From: Xylogone sp. PMI_703
Taxonomy: Eukaryota; Ascomycota; Leotiomycetes
Assembly (NCBI GenBank): GCA_021399445.1
Contig: JAJTUQ010000020.1
Coordinates: 62,001-126,000 of the forward strand
Length of the DNA: 64,000 bases
Reading direction: 5' to 3'
A model generated the notes under the pieces. That model had not been told where the DNA came from. It made no database searches and worked only from the letters and a program-made list of their open reading frames with translations. Made by a program: the position numbers and the translations under genes. Shown here piece after piece: positions 9,060 to 20,000 of the stretch; the first letter of the stretch is position 1; every line of letters starts with the position of its first letter.

Positions 9060-11556
9060 AGTCCACATTCTTTAACTAGCGTGCGGACTTCGCTGGAGAC
9101 GAGCTTGGCTCGGATGCATTGTTACTAAGTAGCAAGTAGTGTAGCAGGTCGGGGGCAATATCTGTCTCAAGTAATGCAGACCATAACTTTTACCATGCCA
9201 CAGCATTACCGTACGGAGGTATGGGAGCTGAGGAGCTAGGTTGCCAGGGTGGCGTTACCACGTAAATTTATGACTGATATCATGCAGCTGGTACAAGGCT
9301 CAGGATACGCTTAAGGAGCAACAGGGAGTCGTCAAAAGGCAAATTGTGTATAATGGATACAGTACTTCCCAGGTTCCCTTCGGCAGGTCACGACAATGCT
9401 ATGATGCTCTAATAGTTCACAATACCAGATCTGGGCATTCAGGTCAACTGGCGCTGTGCATTGGCATAAATTCCTGAGCAACTTTCTGATATTTATGTAC
9501 CACACTACCACGCCTACCTTCATGCAGCTACCCGTTCTTTCTTCTTTATAGTAGCTTAGGCATTCTTGAATATAAGGCGTATTACTCGATCTATGCCTCG
9601 TGGTATTGTCTAATTCAGCGTGCCGCCACTCTATGTCGGTCAGTAAAAATTAAATACTTTCCTCTTGGTTACCACATGTGACCCGGCCGCAGACTGGTAC
9701 CAAAGAGAGCTTTGGATGAGGCTGTCGAGAATTCTGCAGATTCCGAAGGCCAGAAAATCTGGACCTTCATAGTCGAGTTTTGGTGGTGAAAAGCAAAAAG
9801 CAAAAGGTTGAAACTTAACGGGCGCGTATGGAGACCTCGGCACAGCTTTCACGCCGGAATTTTTGCCTTGGTCTGAGAGTGCAAAGTCGAATATTAGAGT
9901 CAGGCAGGATCAATCATCAGCGTGGGAAAAGTATATACCTTCGTAAGAAGAGCCTACAGCGACTACATAAGAGACTTCCGGTCTTATTTGCGTTGGTGGT
10001 GTTGCATGTACAGGCTGATGAGTAGGGGTAGGCGTTCGGTATGACTTTGAAGCTTTGGGGGATTCATGACTAAGAAATCCTGAATATTCATTATTTGCGG
10101 ATTAAAGCGGGCCGCTCTATTATATTCCTTCTTTAGTTATTAGAGGGCTCTTACTCAGCTGAGACGACCCTGTCACCCATGTTGCGGAGAAGAGTGGATA
10201 CCGCATAAACTCACATCTATCAGGGTTGAGCCAAGCACCCTGTATTTCGTATTATCGCATGTTTACCGAATTGTTAGCCCTTTTGTGATTATAGCCTGCC
10301 AAGCCTGCTCCGAATAATGTTACACCTAATTATTGTTTTTCTCGGCACGGTAGGTTTCTCGGCACGCAGAGACGGACGTTACCAGTCCGAGTAATTCGAG
10401 TACGCTCAGGAGCGGTGTAGCTTAAAATTCTTCTGGTAACTTAGTCGAATTGCCAAGTTTATACCGCTTTTCTAATACTGAAATTGGTATTTTTGCAAAG
10501 CCATACAATTGACATATTGCCTCTTTATGATTTGTAGGCACTTCATCTCCTAATTTGTGCTCAAAATCGAGTAAAGGAGTAGTAATAGGCATAATTAAAA
10601 AATGGTGAGGGTCGCTAAATCACGCAGACTTTATTCGGTAGGCTCGTTACGGCGATTCGAGCACACGCAAAGGCTTATGGATTAGAGTAGTTTCTTAGCT
10701 AAATTGCGTGTAATCATCGGAGTGACTTGTGGTCGATCTCGAAGAAATTGTACTGTGGCGCAGGTATACTAACTGCGTTCAGCTAAGAATCCATAAATGG
10801 GTTAGGGCGGAGATTTAGCTTTACAGTAAACCTCGCTATAAGAATGTGCTCTAGGCCAGACAAAATTAAGAATATGTAGATGTATTCTTATAGAAAGGGG
10901 TGTAATACTGCAAAATTAATCCCTGCGAGACTAAGAAATATATTCTTATTGTGTCAGGAAATGCTATCAGGCTTATTGATAATACGAGAACTGTCGGTAT
11001 GCTCGATAACGCGTAGCACGATCGTAAACCTTTAGTTACGGATATGCTAATTACGTTGTATGGAAGTTAATTCTCTCTATCTCCGTACAGAGAGTGGGAG
11101 ATATAGTAGAGCCTACGGCTTGGCTATGGCTCCCACCCAATTAGGTCTAGCGTACATGTGATATTCACGTGATGGGATAAACCAACAAGAACAGTATTTT
11201 CGGCGGTAATATTAAGAGACTAGTTTTGGGATTGTACTGCATCCACAATATCACCTTCGACAACCCCTGGGAATCTTTATGTTTGATCTTCCACTCTAAT
11301 ATTCCACAAACTCAAGTTCTTTTTCCAGTACCACAGCAAGGGTGGATATGATGATGTCACGGGTGGGTTCTTTTCTTCCCTTAAGGGGCGCCGACTAAGA
11401 TGTAGTTCATAATACTCTCAGAGTAGACTGGACGCATTTCTATACCGACTTTCTAAATTTGTACACTTCCCTCCTCTCCACTTCCACAGATTAACGGTTC
11501 CAAACCTGCTCTATCGTGTTTGACACCTTATTAGGCATAACGACTCTACATCCTTC
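9060..11556. other. Gene-free stretch of about 2.5 kb
   Basis: Only short unsupported frames on both strands. Base composition varies in patches (GC-richer at 9.0-9.9 kb, AT-richer at 10.4-11.0 kb), as expected for layered old insertions. No terminal repeats, tRNA or domain could be assigned. Confidence 0.4.
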
Positions 11557-12311
11557 TTAGCTCCTCTTGCACTCTTGCACTCTTCCGTTTACGGTACTTA
11601 GAACACTTACTAGCATCCCACTCTTCGTAAAACCGTACCATTTGTCACTTCTGCTCTCATCAAGTGCCAGACTGACTACACCCACAAGGTGCGGCGGTTG
11701 GACTGGCAGGAAAAGATACGGCGATTGCCTTGAATTGGTTCGTTTTGCCATTTTGGATGGTCGTGTAAGCAACGCCTATTTCCGTAGTTTTGGGGTACAC
11801 TATCTGATATGAAGTTACTACATTCGCCCTTCATCCAGTCCCTCCCGTTTTATTTAACAATATAATAAGGAAACTTACCTGCGCCAGATTCTTCCAATCT
11901 CCACAATATATCTCGTCAGTCTCCTTGTTAGGGATGTTTAGATACTGGTTAAATGCCTGCCGAATTGCGTCCCCCAAATTTGTTGCATCAATAACAGTTG
12001 GAAACAAGCTCTGTCCTTGGAGGGTGGGGTCGGTAGCGAAGGTTTTTTGAGACACTGCGTTGAGCTGATTTTGAGCAGCAAGTTGGAGGTTGTTATCCTA
12101 CTGCACAGTTGTCAAACTACCCACGTTGAGGGATTTGCGGACTGTCAAGCAGAGAAGGGTTAGTAGTGTAACAGTTCAAGCCAGCTCACTTGAAGCACTA
12201 CGTACCTGTATTGATGATTTGGAGGGTCTCGTCTATATCGCTTGAATTTATCCCTAGTACGGAGTTGACGAGGAGAGTAGATAGAATTAGTAGCGAAGGA
12301 AAGAGATGCAT
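11557..12311 (-). pseudogene. Small secreted protein gene, three exons, one in-frame TAG
   Basis: ATG at 12311 opens a clear signal peptide (MHLFPSLLILSTLLVNSVLG). Exon 1 is 12311-12206, exon 2 12141-11879 and exon 3 probably 11775-11557; introns start GTACGT and GTAAGT and end CAG and TAG, and phases fit, giving 195 codons. Exon 2 contains one TAG directly after a CAG (GSLTTVQ*DNNLQLAAQNQ), compatible with a CAG to TAG transition; otherwise the frame is open. The mature region is Gln/Asn/Leu-rich with one Cys (YCGDW) and no recognised domain. Exon 3 is less certain because its sequence is basic and may be spurious. Probably a recently inactivated secreted protein; a sequencing error at the stop cannot be excluded. 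Confidence 0.5.
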
Positions 12312-13527
12312 AATGTCGTTGACCTCTAGAGTGATAATTGAGGAACTGGCTGCAAGGTAGTTGAGTTACAGATGTAGTATGTAGCTGAACTGTGATGAAG
12401 CTTTCTGACAGCCTCTTTCTATGTGGAGAATATCCAGTTTTATAAAAGTGTCGCAGTTCGAACTACTAGCCGGGCACTTATTTTTCCGCTTAACCTATAA
12501 AAAATCTATCCTGGTGGGAAATATCACTGGCGCGAGCGGAGTTCCGCCATTCCGAGGCCTCCGTACGTACAGTATTTCGGCTCGTTCCTACTCCGTACTA
12601 TAAAACCTAATAACAAAACGTCTATGCCTTCAAATCGTCATCGCCGTCGTTCCATGTAAGCTGACCGGAGCGGGGCACCCGTTCACAAGCATCAATGCAC
12701 CCTAGGCAGGGGTTCGATTTTAAATTAACATAATAGGACCTTCTTACTAAGTTAGTTAACGTACTGATATCAGGCTATTTTTATTGCCCCTTGATGTCGC
12801 TAGTTAATTGGGACGTGAGGATTCGAATCCAGGCTCATCCTTAGTTTATGCGGAGGTGACATCAGAGCGGAATTCCGGACTGTGATATATTTTTACACCC
12901 TTTAATAAATTAACTAGGATTTACTGTATCCTTAGCTCTACAAGACAGATTAGTGGGATTTGGGCAAATCGACACAAGGACTTAAATTGACAAGCACAGT
13001 CTGCCACCAGCGCGCCTTGCTACATTACGTACAACAAAAATTACTGCTGATTTTGTTTTGCACTAAAGCCTCACACATAAGCTAGGCTAGTACTACAGTA
13101 TAAGAATAAGTCGGACTAGAAACATAGCCGTAAGAACTAATTATCGGAGAGAGCTACAGGGTTCTATTTTCTAGCTTGAAAACCCCGGCTGTTATCTTGT
13201 ACTGTGAAATAACTTTCACATCTCAAGCGTCTTAAAATCTGCTAATAATTAGCTAACTTACGATATACTCTTAGTATGCTATAAGAATAAGTTAGACTAA
13301 AAACAGAGCTGTACGCACTAGTTATCAAGGGGTGCAGAATAAGCCTAAGTTCTTTAAAGCTTTTATACCGCGTCAACTTATTGTTACATCAGGGGGGACA
13401 ACAGTGTCCTAATCTTTTCTCGTAACTTCGGGTTGTAAATATTACTTAATCAGCCAATTATCAATCGAAGCTTAAAGAACGCCTTAAAAGATAGTCCTAA
13501 ATCTTACGAAAAGCCCGGTTAAAAGAT
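12312..13527. other. Decayed repeat stretch with tRNA-like B-box motifs
   Basis: No gene is supported. Three sequences resemble RNA polymerase III B boxes (GGTTCGATTT at 12711-12720, GGATTCGAATCC near 12819-12830, and TGTCGATTTGCC on the minus strand near 12964-12975). The last is followed on the minus strand by a tRNA D-arm-like block ending near 13030 that recurs at 6.49 kb. These look like tRNA-derived repeat relics, not functional tRNAs; no acceptor stem can be drawn. Confidence 0.35.
13091..13327. repeat. Pair of diverged 55-bp direct repeats
   Basis: 13091-13146 and 13273-13327 share a common core (TATAAGAATAAG, then GACTA-AAACA-AG, then a -ACTA-TTATC end), differing mainly by transitions. 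Spacing is about 180 bp. They may be the ends of a small element or two copies of one; no coding sequence lies between. Confidence 0.55.
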
Positions 13528-13800
13528 ATGTTTCAGCCGAACGACGAATATGAGCCATTCGTCGTTCGGCCGGAACAGATATTAGAATTCCGCAAACGCG
13601 GTGATGCTAAAGATTCGGCTATGTATACCCTGGCAGACGCTGTAGTTATGGTATACTTTAGGTACTCTGATTACTGTAAGCCTGTAGTAAGCATCATATT
13701 GAATGACTCGTTCACACTTCACATCTTTGCGGAACTCAGCTGTTTTTTAACCCCACGGGAGTTTCTGGCTGAATCCCTTTTGTTCGGCAGCGCTGTATAA
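13528..13800 (+). other. Unrecognised 90-codon open frame containing a perfect hairpin
   Basis: The frame starts MFQPNDEYEPFVVRPE and has no recognisable domain. A perfect inverted repeat (arms 13536-13549 and 13557-13570, loop 7 nt) built from GCCGAACGACGAAT lies inside the first 15 codons, which makes coding function less likely. The frame ends just upstream of the CmcJ-like relic and is in a different family. Confidence 0.25.
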
Positions 13801-14088
13801 GGAACTTGCACCGTTGCAGGGACGTTTTCCTTGCAATATTCCATGTAGGCTGTCTGCCGGAGAGATGTGGCATTTGTTCCTCGCAGTGGAGGTAGTGAGA
13901 CCCACTTTCTGCGGAGTAGAGTAGAGATGCTGTTGAAATGCTACGATAGCTTTGGCGAAGGGGAGGTTAACGGGAAGAAAGGATTAGCGGCCAGGACGCC
14001 TCATACCGCATTCATCGACCCCAATACTTCACCTGATGCTCCGGGACGGCAGAGCATCGAGGTGCGGTGCTTGGTGTTTTATGAATGA
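13801..14088 (+). pseudogene. CmcJ/asaB-like hydroxylase-desaturase, C-terminal relic
   Basis: The last 55 codons (about 13924-14088) carry the C-terminal signature of the fungal CmcJ/asaB/GA4-desaturase-like 2-oxoglutarate-type oxygenase family: LLKCYDSFGEGE, ARTPHTAFIDP, PDAPGRQSIEVRCLVFYE, then a stop. The conserved histidine in PHTAF is present. The usual proteins are about 280-330 residues; the N-terminal two thirds are missing. A fragment reminiscent of the upstream GEMWH-type block appears about 60 bp earlier in another frame, so internal sequence was deleted and frame lost. Relatives act in secondary metabolism (for example aspergillic acid and cephamycin pathways); nothing here suggests an active cluster. 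Confidence 0.6.
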
Positions 14089-14456
14089 GGGTGTTTTCAT
14101 TTTTAGCGTCCTGAGCTTGCTGCTTCGCTACTTTATCTTGGTTTTTGAATGCTAACAGAGCAAGCGTCGGGTGTATAGAACTTCAACGGTGTGTGCGTTA
14201 GTTACAGAATGTATATATGATAAATAATGACTATACAAAAAGATATGATAAATATAGTAATGCTGACTGACTACGGCTAAGAATACTACTGGACCGAGGT
14301 TCAACACTCGTTGAAGTACTTTCGTAAATGGCCGATTAATTCACTGGTGCATATCTGTGCGTTCATCCCCTGGCTCTTTGTATTCTTACTGGTCGAAAGT
14401 TAGAATGCTGTATTTTTATTGGTGAACAGGTCTGTCTTCTGGGACCTTCTAGGTGT
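14089..14456. other. Short stretch between relics, no gene seen
   Basis: No open frame of note. The boundary to repeat family A at about 14457 is the only recognisable feature. Confidence 0.4.
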
Positions 14457-14905
14457 GTGCACAGACAGAAAAGTGTGGATTAATCGGCCATGTACGTTAC
14501 GTACGTACGAAAGTAAACGGAGCTAACGTGGTGATATTGTGGTGGCTTTCTTACGCTTACAGTCTCAGAGCTTACAAATTGAAAAAGTGGGCCGGTGAGT
14601 GCCTGGCTTATTTGTTTAAAATAGCCAATCAAGTGTTATTTTTCGGGCCCAAGCAACAGAATTTCTAGAGAATTCTGTGTTTATGCAAACGTTTTGTTTG
14701 CCCTTACTTTGTTTCAGTATCCAAAGTTGCACAGTTCAGAAGCAACCAATAAGAAAAATAACTCACACTGAAAACACCCTTACTAAGTCTTGCTGCATTG
14801 GAACCTGCGGAGATTAGTGGATATCCTTTCAGTATTACGCTCTATTTTGATGTATGTAACTTTAACGCGTTATGCACAACCGTACAGGAAATATAGAGTT
14901 CACAA
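14457..14905 (+). repeat. Repeat family A, copy 2 (longest copy)
   Basis: Matches copy 1 at 5851-6143 with an extra internal block of about 125 bp (about 14552-14685), and its right end continues through GCGTTATGCACAACCGTACAG, which is found inverted at 3.87-3.92 kb. The three copies together define a non-coding repeat of at least 450 bp with ACGTACGTACG near the left and CTGCGGAGATTAGTGGATAT near the right. Confidence 0.75.
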
Positions 14906-15281
14906 ACTAATAAGCGAATCCGAAGTAAGCAATAAACGGACAGGCCGAAGTAAACTACGAGGCAAATGCGGTACCGACATTATCACCTTACTTAGACCGG
15001 CCGCAAACTAGGATTATACCGTGAGCCTCGGAAATATCCGAGACATCTCTACATGTGTAGATGTGGTGCCTTCAATGATGTAGCTTTATCGATAACTTCT
15101 GAGAACATTGAAGTTGTAAGCCAAACAGTTAATTGGATAGCTATCCTACGAAAATGACATAGCTTACAGCTTTGAATAACCAATAGAATCGATGGGAAAC
15201 GTTTTCAAGAAACTAATCAAATATGCGGAAAGAGCAACAAATTACGAAAGGGGGTCCACAATGTTTGCGATTTGACGTGAT
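14906..15281. other. Stretch without a gene
   Basis: Contains a block near 14940-14960 (ACAGGCCGAAGTAAAC) distantly related to the foldback arm at 5.77 kb. No coding potential seen. Confidence 0.3.
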
Positions 15282-15725
15282 TCCCAGTCCACCGCAACAC
15301 CCAGAACACTGAAATTTACCACAAAATTGAGCAAAATCACCCCCAGCAAACTCAACAACTATAGGATTTTATGAAATAATATTTTTGCAAGATAACCCCC
15401 TTGCAGTATCAACACCAATAGTATTATATGTAGCCAAATCTTTGGATTAAGCTACTTGCTTATTAACTAATAAGTAGGTGAACTCTGATATAATTACCAT
15501 TTGTGACTTAGGCTGTATGCTAAAATAGCCCTCGATTTGAGGGCTAATAACAAATTTAGCAATATTGCAAGTAATTCATAAAATTAACAACTTGATAGTT
15601 AATATGAAACCAATTATACGGGTTTATTTTTAAATTCAAAAATCAAGATTTAATGTAGTTGTTGATATTGCAAGGGGGTGATTTTGCTAGATTTTGCGGT
15701 AAATTTCAGTGCCGGTAGACTGGGA
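15282..15725. repeat. MITE-like element with long imperfect terminal inverted repeats
   Basis: The left arm (15282-15364) and right arm (15654-15725) are inverted copies sharing TCCCAGTC, CACTGAAATTTACC, CAAAAT, GCAAAATCACCCCC and TCAACAACTA. The left arm carries an extra 11 bp. The about 290-bp interior is AT-rich and has no coding frame. Arm differences are mainly transitions. No clean target duplication could be identified. A single diverged arm of the same family is at 22.6 kb. Confidence 0.75.
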
Positions 15726-17049
15726 TTTACGTTAAGTATATTTAATCTTATATACTTGTACTCTCTTGTACATCAGGCGGATACAAGCGGTCGTTGCCTT
15801 TATTAATAGGTAAAAGCCGTATGTCAACTTATGAAGCTATTAGAGACTGTCACCCCTACTAAAACTATCAAATTATGGACTTATAACTTCTTCTAACTTT
15901 CAATATAATAATACCCACTTGGTTTATTCTGTGTTGTAAAACAAATAGCTTTTGCTAATCTCTGTAATTTGCACGCTAAAACCACATAATTATCCCTGAT
16001 ATAATGCTGATCGGTTAGGAATGAGGAGCTGTGGTCAAAGGTAGTGCCGCAAATTTGCATACTTCACACTTCGGTTAATCTTGGGGGTTCTATGCATACC
16101 ATATCAATAGAAGACATGATAGTTCGAAGCTAGTCTTGCTTAGGTAGTTAAATGATGGGCTGTCTAGCTCGTGTATTCACTTGTGAACGAATGGACACCT
16201 CGAGTATAGCTATCTGAGTTTGAATTCTTGCAAGATTTCTTCGGTGGCGTTCTAACAATAACAGGGTGTTTTATTACAGAAACATCAGAAGCCGAACTGC
16301 CTAGGGATTTAAAAAGAGCTTTAAGAGTCGCGAAAAGTCCGAGCCTGCTGGATCAGATTTAGTCGTGATGAGAGAAATACAGCTTTGCGTGACACCTTAC
16401 CTTAGCGGTGCTGGCAACCGCCTGTTTAGAAGTGCAGACACCGAGCTTCTTTTCACGGACTAGAAATCTGAACTCTTGAAAGCATTTTCTGGACTTATGC
16501 TAGTCCGCTTCTTTGAGTATTCAACATCGATCCCCGAGAAAAATCTAAGCATACTGAAAGCCTGGAGCGTACACCTTCTAACCGAGTAAGCTGACCTGTA
16601 CGTACATGCTTTAATATAATCTATATCTTCTGACTTTTTAAATGAGCGGACTAGAATGGAGCAAAAGTTTGCCCCTCGCTAGGCAGGTATCCGATTTAAA
16701 TGGATAGGCTAGTTTGAATTGGGAAGCATAACTACTAACTTTGTGTAACACTTGTAAGAGTGAAGCTTGCCGTGAGCTTACTGAACCCCAGTTAGCCTCA
16801 GAAATTTACTTTCCTTTATTTGAGGCTAACTGGTTTCTTGAGAAATAATAGAAGACTGAATGATCCGAATGAAACCCTGTGATCGATATTTGCGATGAGG
16901 AGATCTGACGATTACAGCAAAATTTACAAGAAGCTAATTGCTGACAGAGAAGGGGATCTAAAGACGTATGGGAGAACTATTTATATCAAAGGCCTACTTC
17001 AGTTGAGCAGCACATCAATGTGTAGCACATCACATTGACTTCAGCAGTC
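15726..17049. other. Stretch upstream of the chitinase gene, no gene seen
   Basis: Holds a perfect 13-bp stem (CCAGTTAGCCTCA, arms 16785-16797 and 16823-16835 approximately) within a block related to 6.96-7.06 kb. The last 200 bp should contain the chitinase promoter; no TATA box or known operator is obvious. Confidence 0.35.
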
Positions 17050-20000
17050 ATGATTTCTCGCTCGTTGAGAATCCTGCTGCTGGGGGCTTTGGCCATCATT
17101 GCCTTTACCACTACTGCGTTTCAACCATGGAAATCGAATATTTCCGAAAGCTCTTTCCCACCCAGCCGAATTTTACGGGCCCGTGAACTTGAGAGTAAGT
17201 CTTTGAGGATTGTTTTACAGAAGGCTCTTTTTAGGACTCTGCATAATGTTTAACAGGTTGTGTACTAACCTATTACTCTATTAATAGGTATTGAGCCAAC
17301 ACGTGTACGGCCACGACAAGGGACAGAGACCCCCGGACCCGAGAGGTGTGCCGTTGGTAGCCCTTGTCCCGATGCTAGGTATTTGTCTCCAAATCTCGTT
17401 ATTCTATAATCTTTAGCCCTCATAGCTTAATGTAACCCATTTTCGTGGATAGTTCACTAACTTTGGTAGCTGCTGTGGCCCTTTAGGTACCTGTGGCTAT
17501 GGCCCCGATTTTTGTACCGACGGTTGCACCTCGAATTGTGATGCTACAGCGATGTGTGGCCAATTCAGCGCAAACAACGGCTCTATCAAATGCGGAATGA
17601 ATTTATGCTGTGCTTGGTACATATCCTATCCTTACAAACGAACAAGTAGGCTTAGTTGGCTAATCCTGACGCATATCTAGGTCTGGCTGGTGTGGGTACG
17701 TTTGACCGAAATATGTGATACTTTCATATAGTCTTTGTACTTATTGTAGATCACGTTCCCACGGCTGATTCAGCCAGCGATCTCCACAAGCATTTACTAT
17801 ACTGACATCCATCCTTACTGTAGCTACGACGAAATCCACTGCGGCGACCCTGATCCAAGTTCCGGGGAGATTTGCCAACGAGATTATGGGTCTTGCGAGC
17901 CCAAGCCGCAGCCTTCATGCGGCGAGAGTGGTTCCTCCAACGGTAGAACCATCGCCTACTACCAAGCATCGAATGTCCGCGATCGTCTATGTAACCGTAT
18001 TGATCCTGCACATATCAATACCACCGGCCTCACACACTTGTACTTTGCCTTTGCTAGTATCGACCCCCAGACGTTTGCTGTCGTGCCTACAGACCCTGAA
18101 GATGAGCCTATATACTCACAGTTTACATCATTGAAGACTTCTTCACTGGAAACTTGGATTGGTATTGGCGGCTTCGACTTTAGCGACCCTGGGACCGCAA
18201 CTCATACAACATGGTAAGCACATATTTTGCTACAATTATCAGTATTATACTTACAATACCATTCAGGAGTGACATGTGTTCAAACGAGGCTAATCGTGAA
18301 AAATTTATATCTTCGTTGATATCATTTATGGAACAGTATGGATTTCAAGGTGCGGATTTAGACTGGTGAGTGTTCTCCTTCAGTATACTACCCAATGTAA
18401 CAATATGGGTGTATTAACGCATTTGTTAGGGAGTATCCCGCTAATGCGGATCGTGGTGGCAAGCCTGAAGATACAGGAAACTATGTTTCACTAGTCAAGG
18501 AAATGCGAGCGGCATTTGGCACTAAGTATGGGATAAGTTATACTATAGCCCCTGACATCACGTATGTTACAGGTTTCGACGCTATAGGAATGCAACCATA
18601 TGTTAACTGGGTTGGTTTCATGGCCTATGATCTCCATGGCTTTTGGGACGGGGCAAACCCAACTCTTGGCGCCTTTGTACGTGGGCAGACTAATATTCAA
18701 GAAATCTCCAACGACACGTACCCACTGTGGATGGACGGGCTCGACCCTGGGATGATCAACTTCGGCATTGCTTATTATGGGCGGGGCTATACGCTTTCAA
18801 GCTCAACATGTAACACCCTTGGCTGCCCATTCGTTGGTGGGAACGAGCCTGGGAAATGTACGAATTTTGCTGGGGTTATGTCGTTAACTGAGATCGAAGA
18901 GTTGATTAGTGAAAAGGGCCTTGTTCCTGAGCTGCTTTCTGATATTGCAATGAAGCAGATTACATGGGACAACCAATGGATGGGTTACGATGATTCGGAA
19001 ACAATTGCTTTGAAAAAGCAGTTCGCCGACAGGACGTGCTTTGGTGGAACTATGATATGGAGTATCGACTATTATTCAGGCATCGGCGAGTAAGTTTTAA
19101 CCCTCACTCGATTATTTGGAAGTCTCCTGACAAGAATTAGCGGCGATACTCCCACTAACCCTAATGCTGTTAATACGACTGACGGCACGTGTGGTACAAT
19201 TAATGGAACTCAAACTGTCTGTGGCGATTGGCCACAAGGCAGCTGTTGCTCTTCTGCCGGCTTCTGTGGTAATACTCCAGCACATTGCGGCTCTGGATGC
19301 CAATCTGGGCCCTGCACTATTGGAGGAGTCACTACTGACGGCACATGCGGTTCCGCTAATCATTTCACCACCTGTGGTGACTGGCCTCAAGGCAGCTGTT
19401 GCTCTTCTGCTGGATTCTGTGGCAATGACACAGCACATTGCGGCTCTGGATGCCAATCCGGCCCTTGCACTGTTGGAGGGACCACTACCGATGGCACTTG
19501 CGGAATCAACTTTAGTAACACGCTTTGTGGTGGCTGGCCTCAAGGCAGTTGTTGTTCTAGCGCTGGATTTTGTGGTAATGATACAGCTCACTGTGGTGAT
19601 GGCTGCCAATCTGGACCTTGTCTAAACGGCGGTGGCAGCGGAGGTAGTTCAACTACACCGGGTCAGTACCAACCGGCTGCAGGGGAATACGATAGTCCGA
19701 AGAGTGCTACTATCAACGCCGTGACATGTACCACACTTGCGGCAGCTGCAACTTTCACTATGACAGACGCTTGCGCAACAGAGATTGCTCAGTTGGGAAG
19801 TTCTGGGAGTTCTAATACTCCCTTAGGTCCAGCCACTTGTGAAAGGTGTGGCTTGATGAGGTTGTTAACCAGTACCTGCTGTGGTGAAGGAGGTAGCCTT
19901 GGTAACTCAATTAACATTCCAGCGGGAGAGCAACTCCCTGTTGATGTTTTCTTACCGGAAGGCTTCACTTTGCCTCCGGGAATCAGCTTTATCTCTCGAC

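Noticed and set aside
8875..9066. Proline-rich minus-strand protein
   Set aside because: Its proline stretch is only the translation of the 23-base homopolymer.
12700..13035. Functional tRNA genes
   Set aside because: B-box-like sequences occur but no acceptor stem or full cloverleaf can be folded by eye; treated as relics.
13528..13800. 13.5-kb open frame as the 5' part of the CmcJ-like gene
   Set aside because: Its sequence does not resemble the N-terminal part of that family and the frame ends in a stop before the relic.
15282..15725. CRISPR-like or LTR interpretation of the repeated arms
   Set aside because: Arms are inverted, not direct, and there are only two; a MITE-like element explains them.
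17035..17049. Possible upstream start of the chitinase at a TTG
   Set aside because: Begins with TTG; ATG at 17050 directly precedes the signal peptide.
19112..19609. Long minus-strand frame opposite the chitinase CBM18 repeats
   Set aside because: A shadow frame of the repeated coding sequence; no start context or domain.
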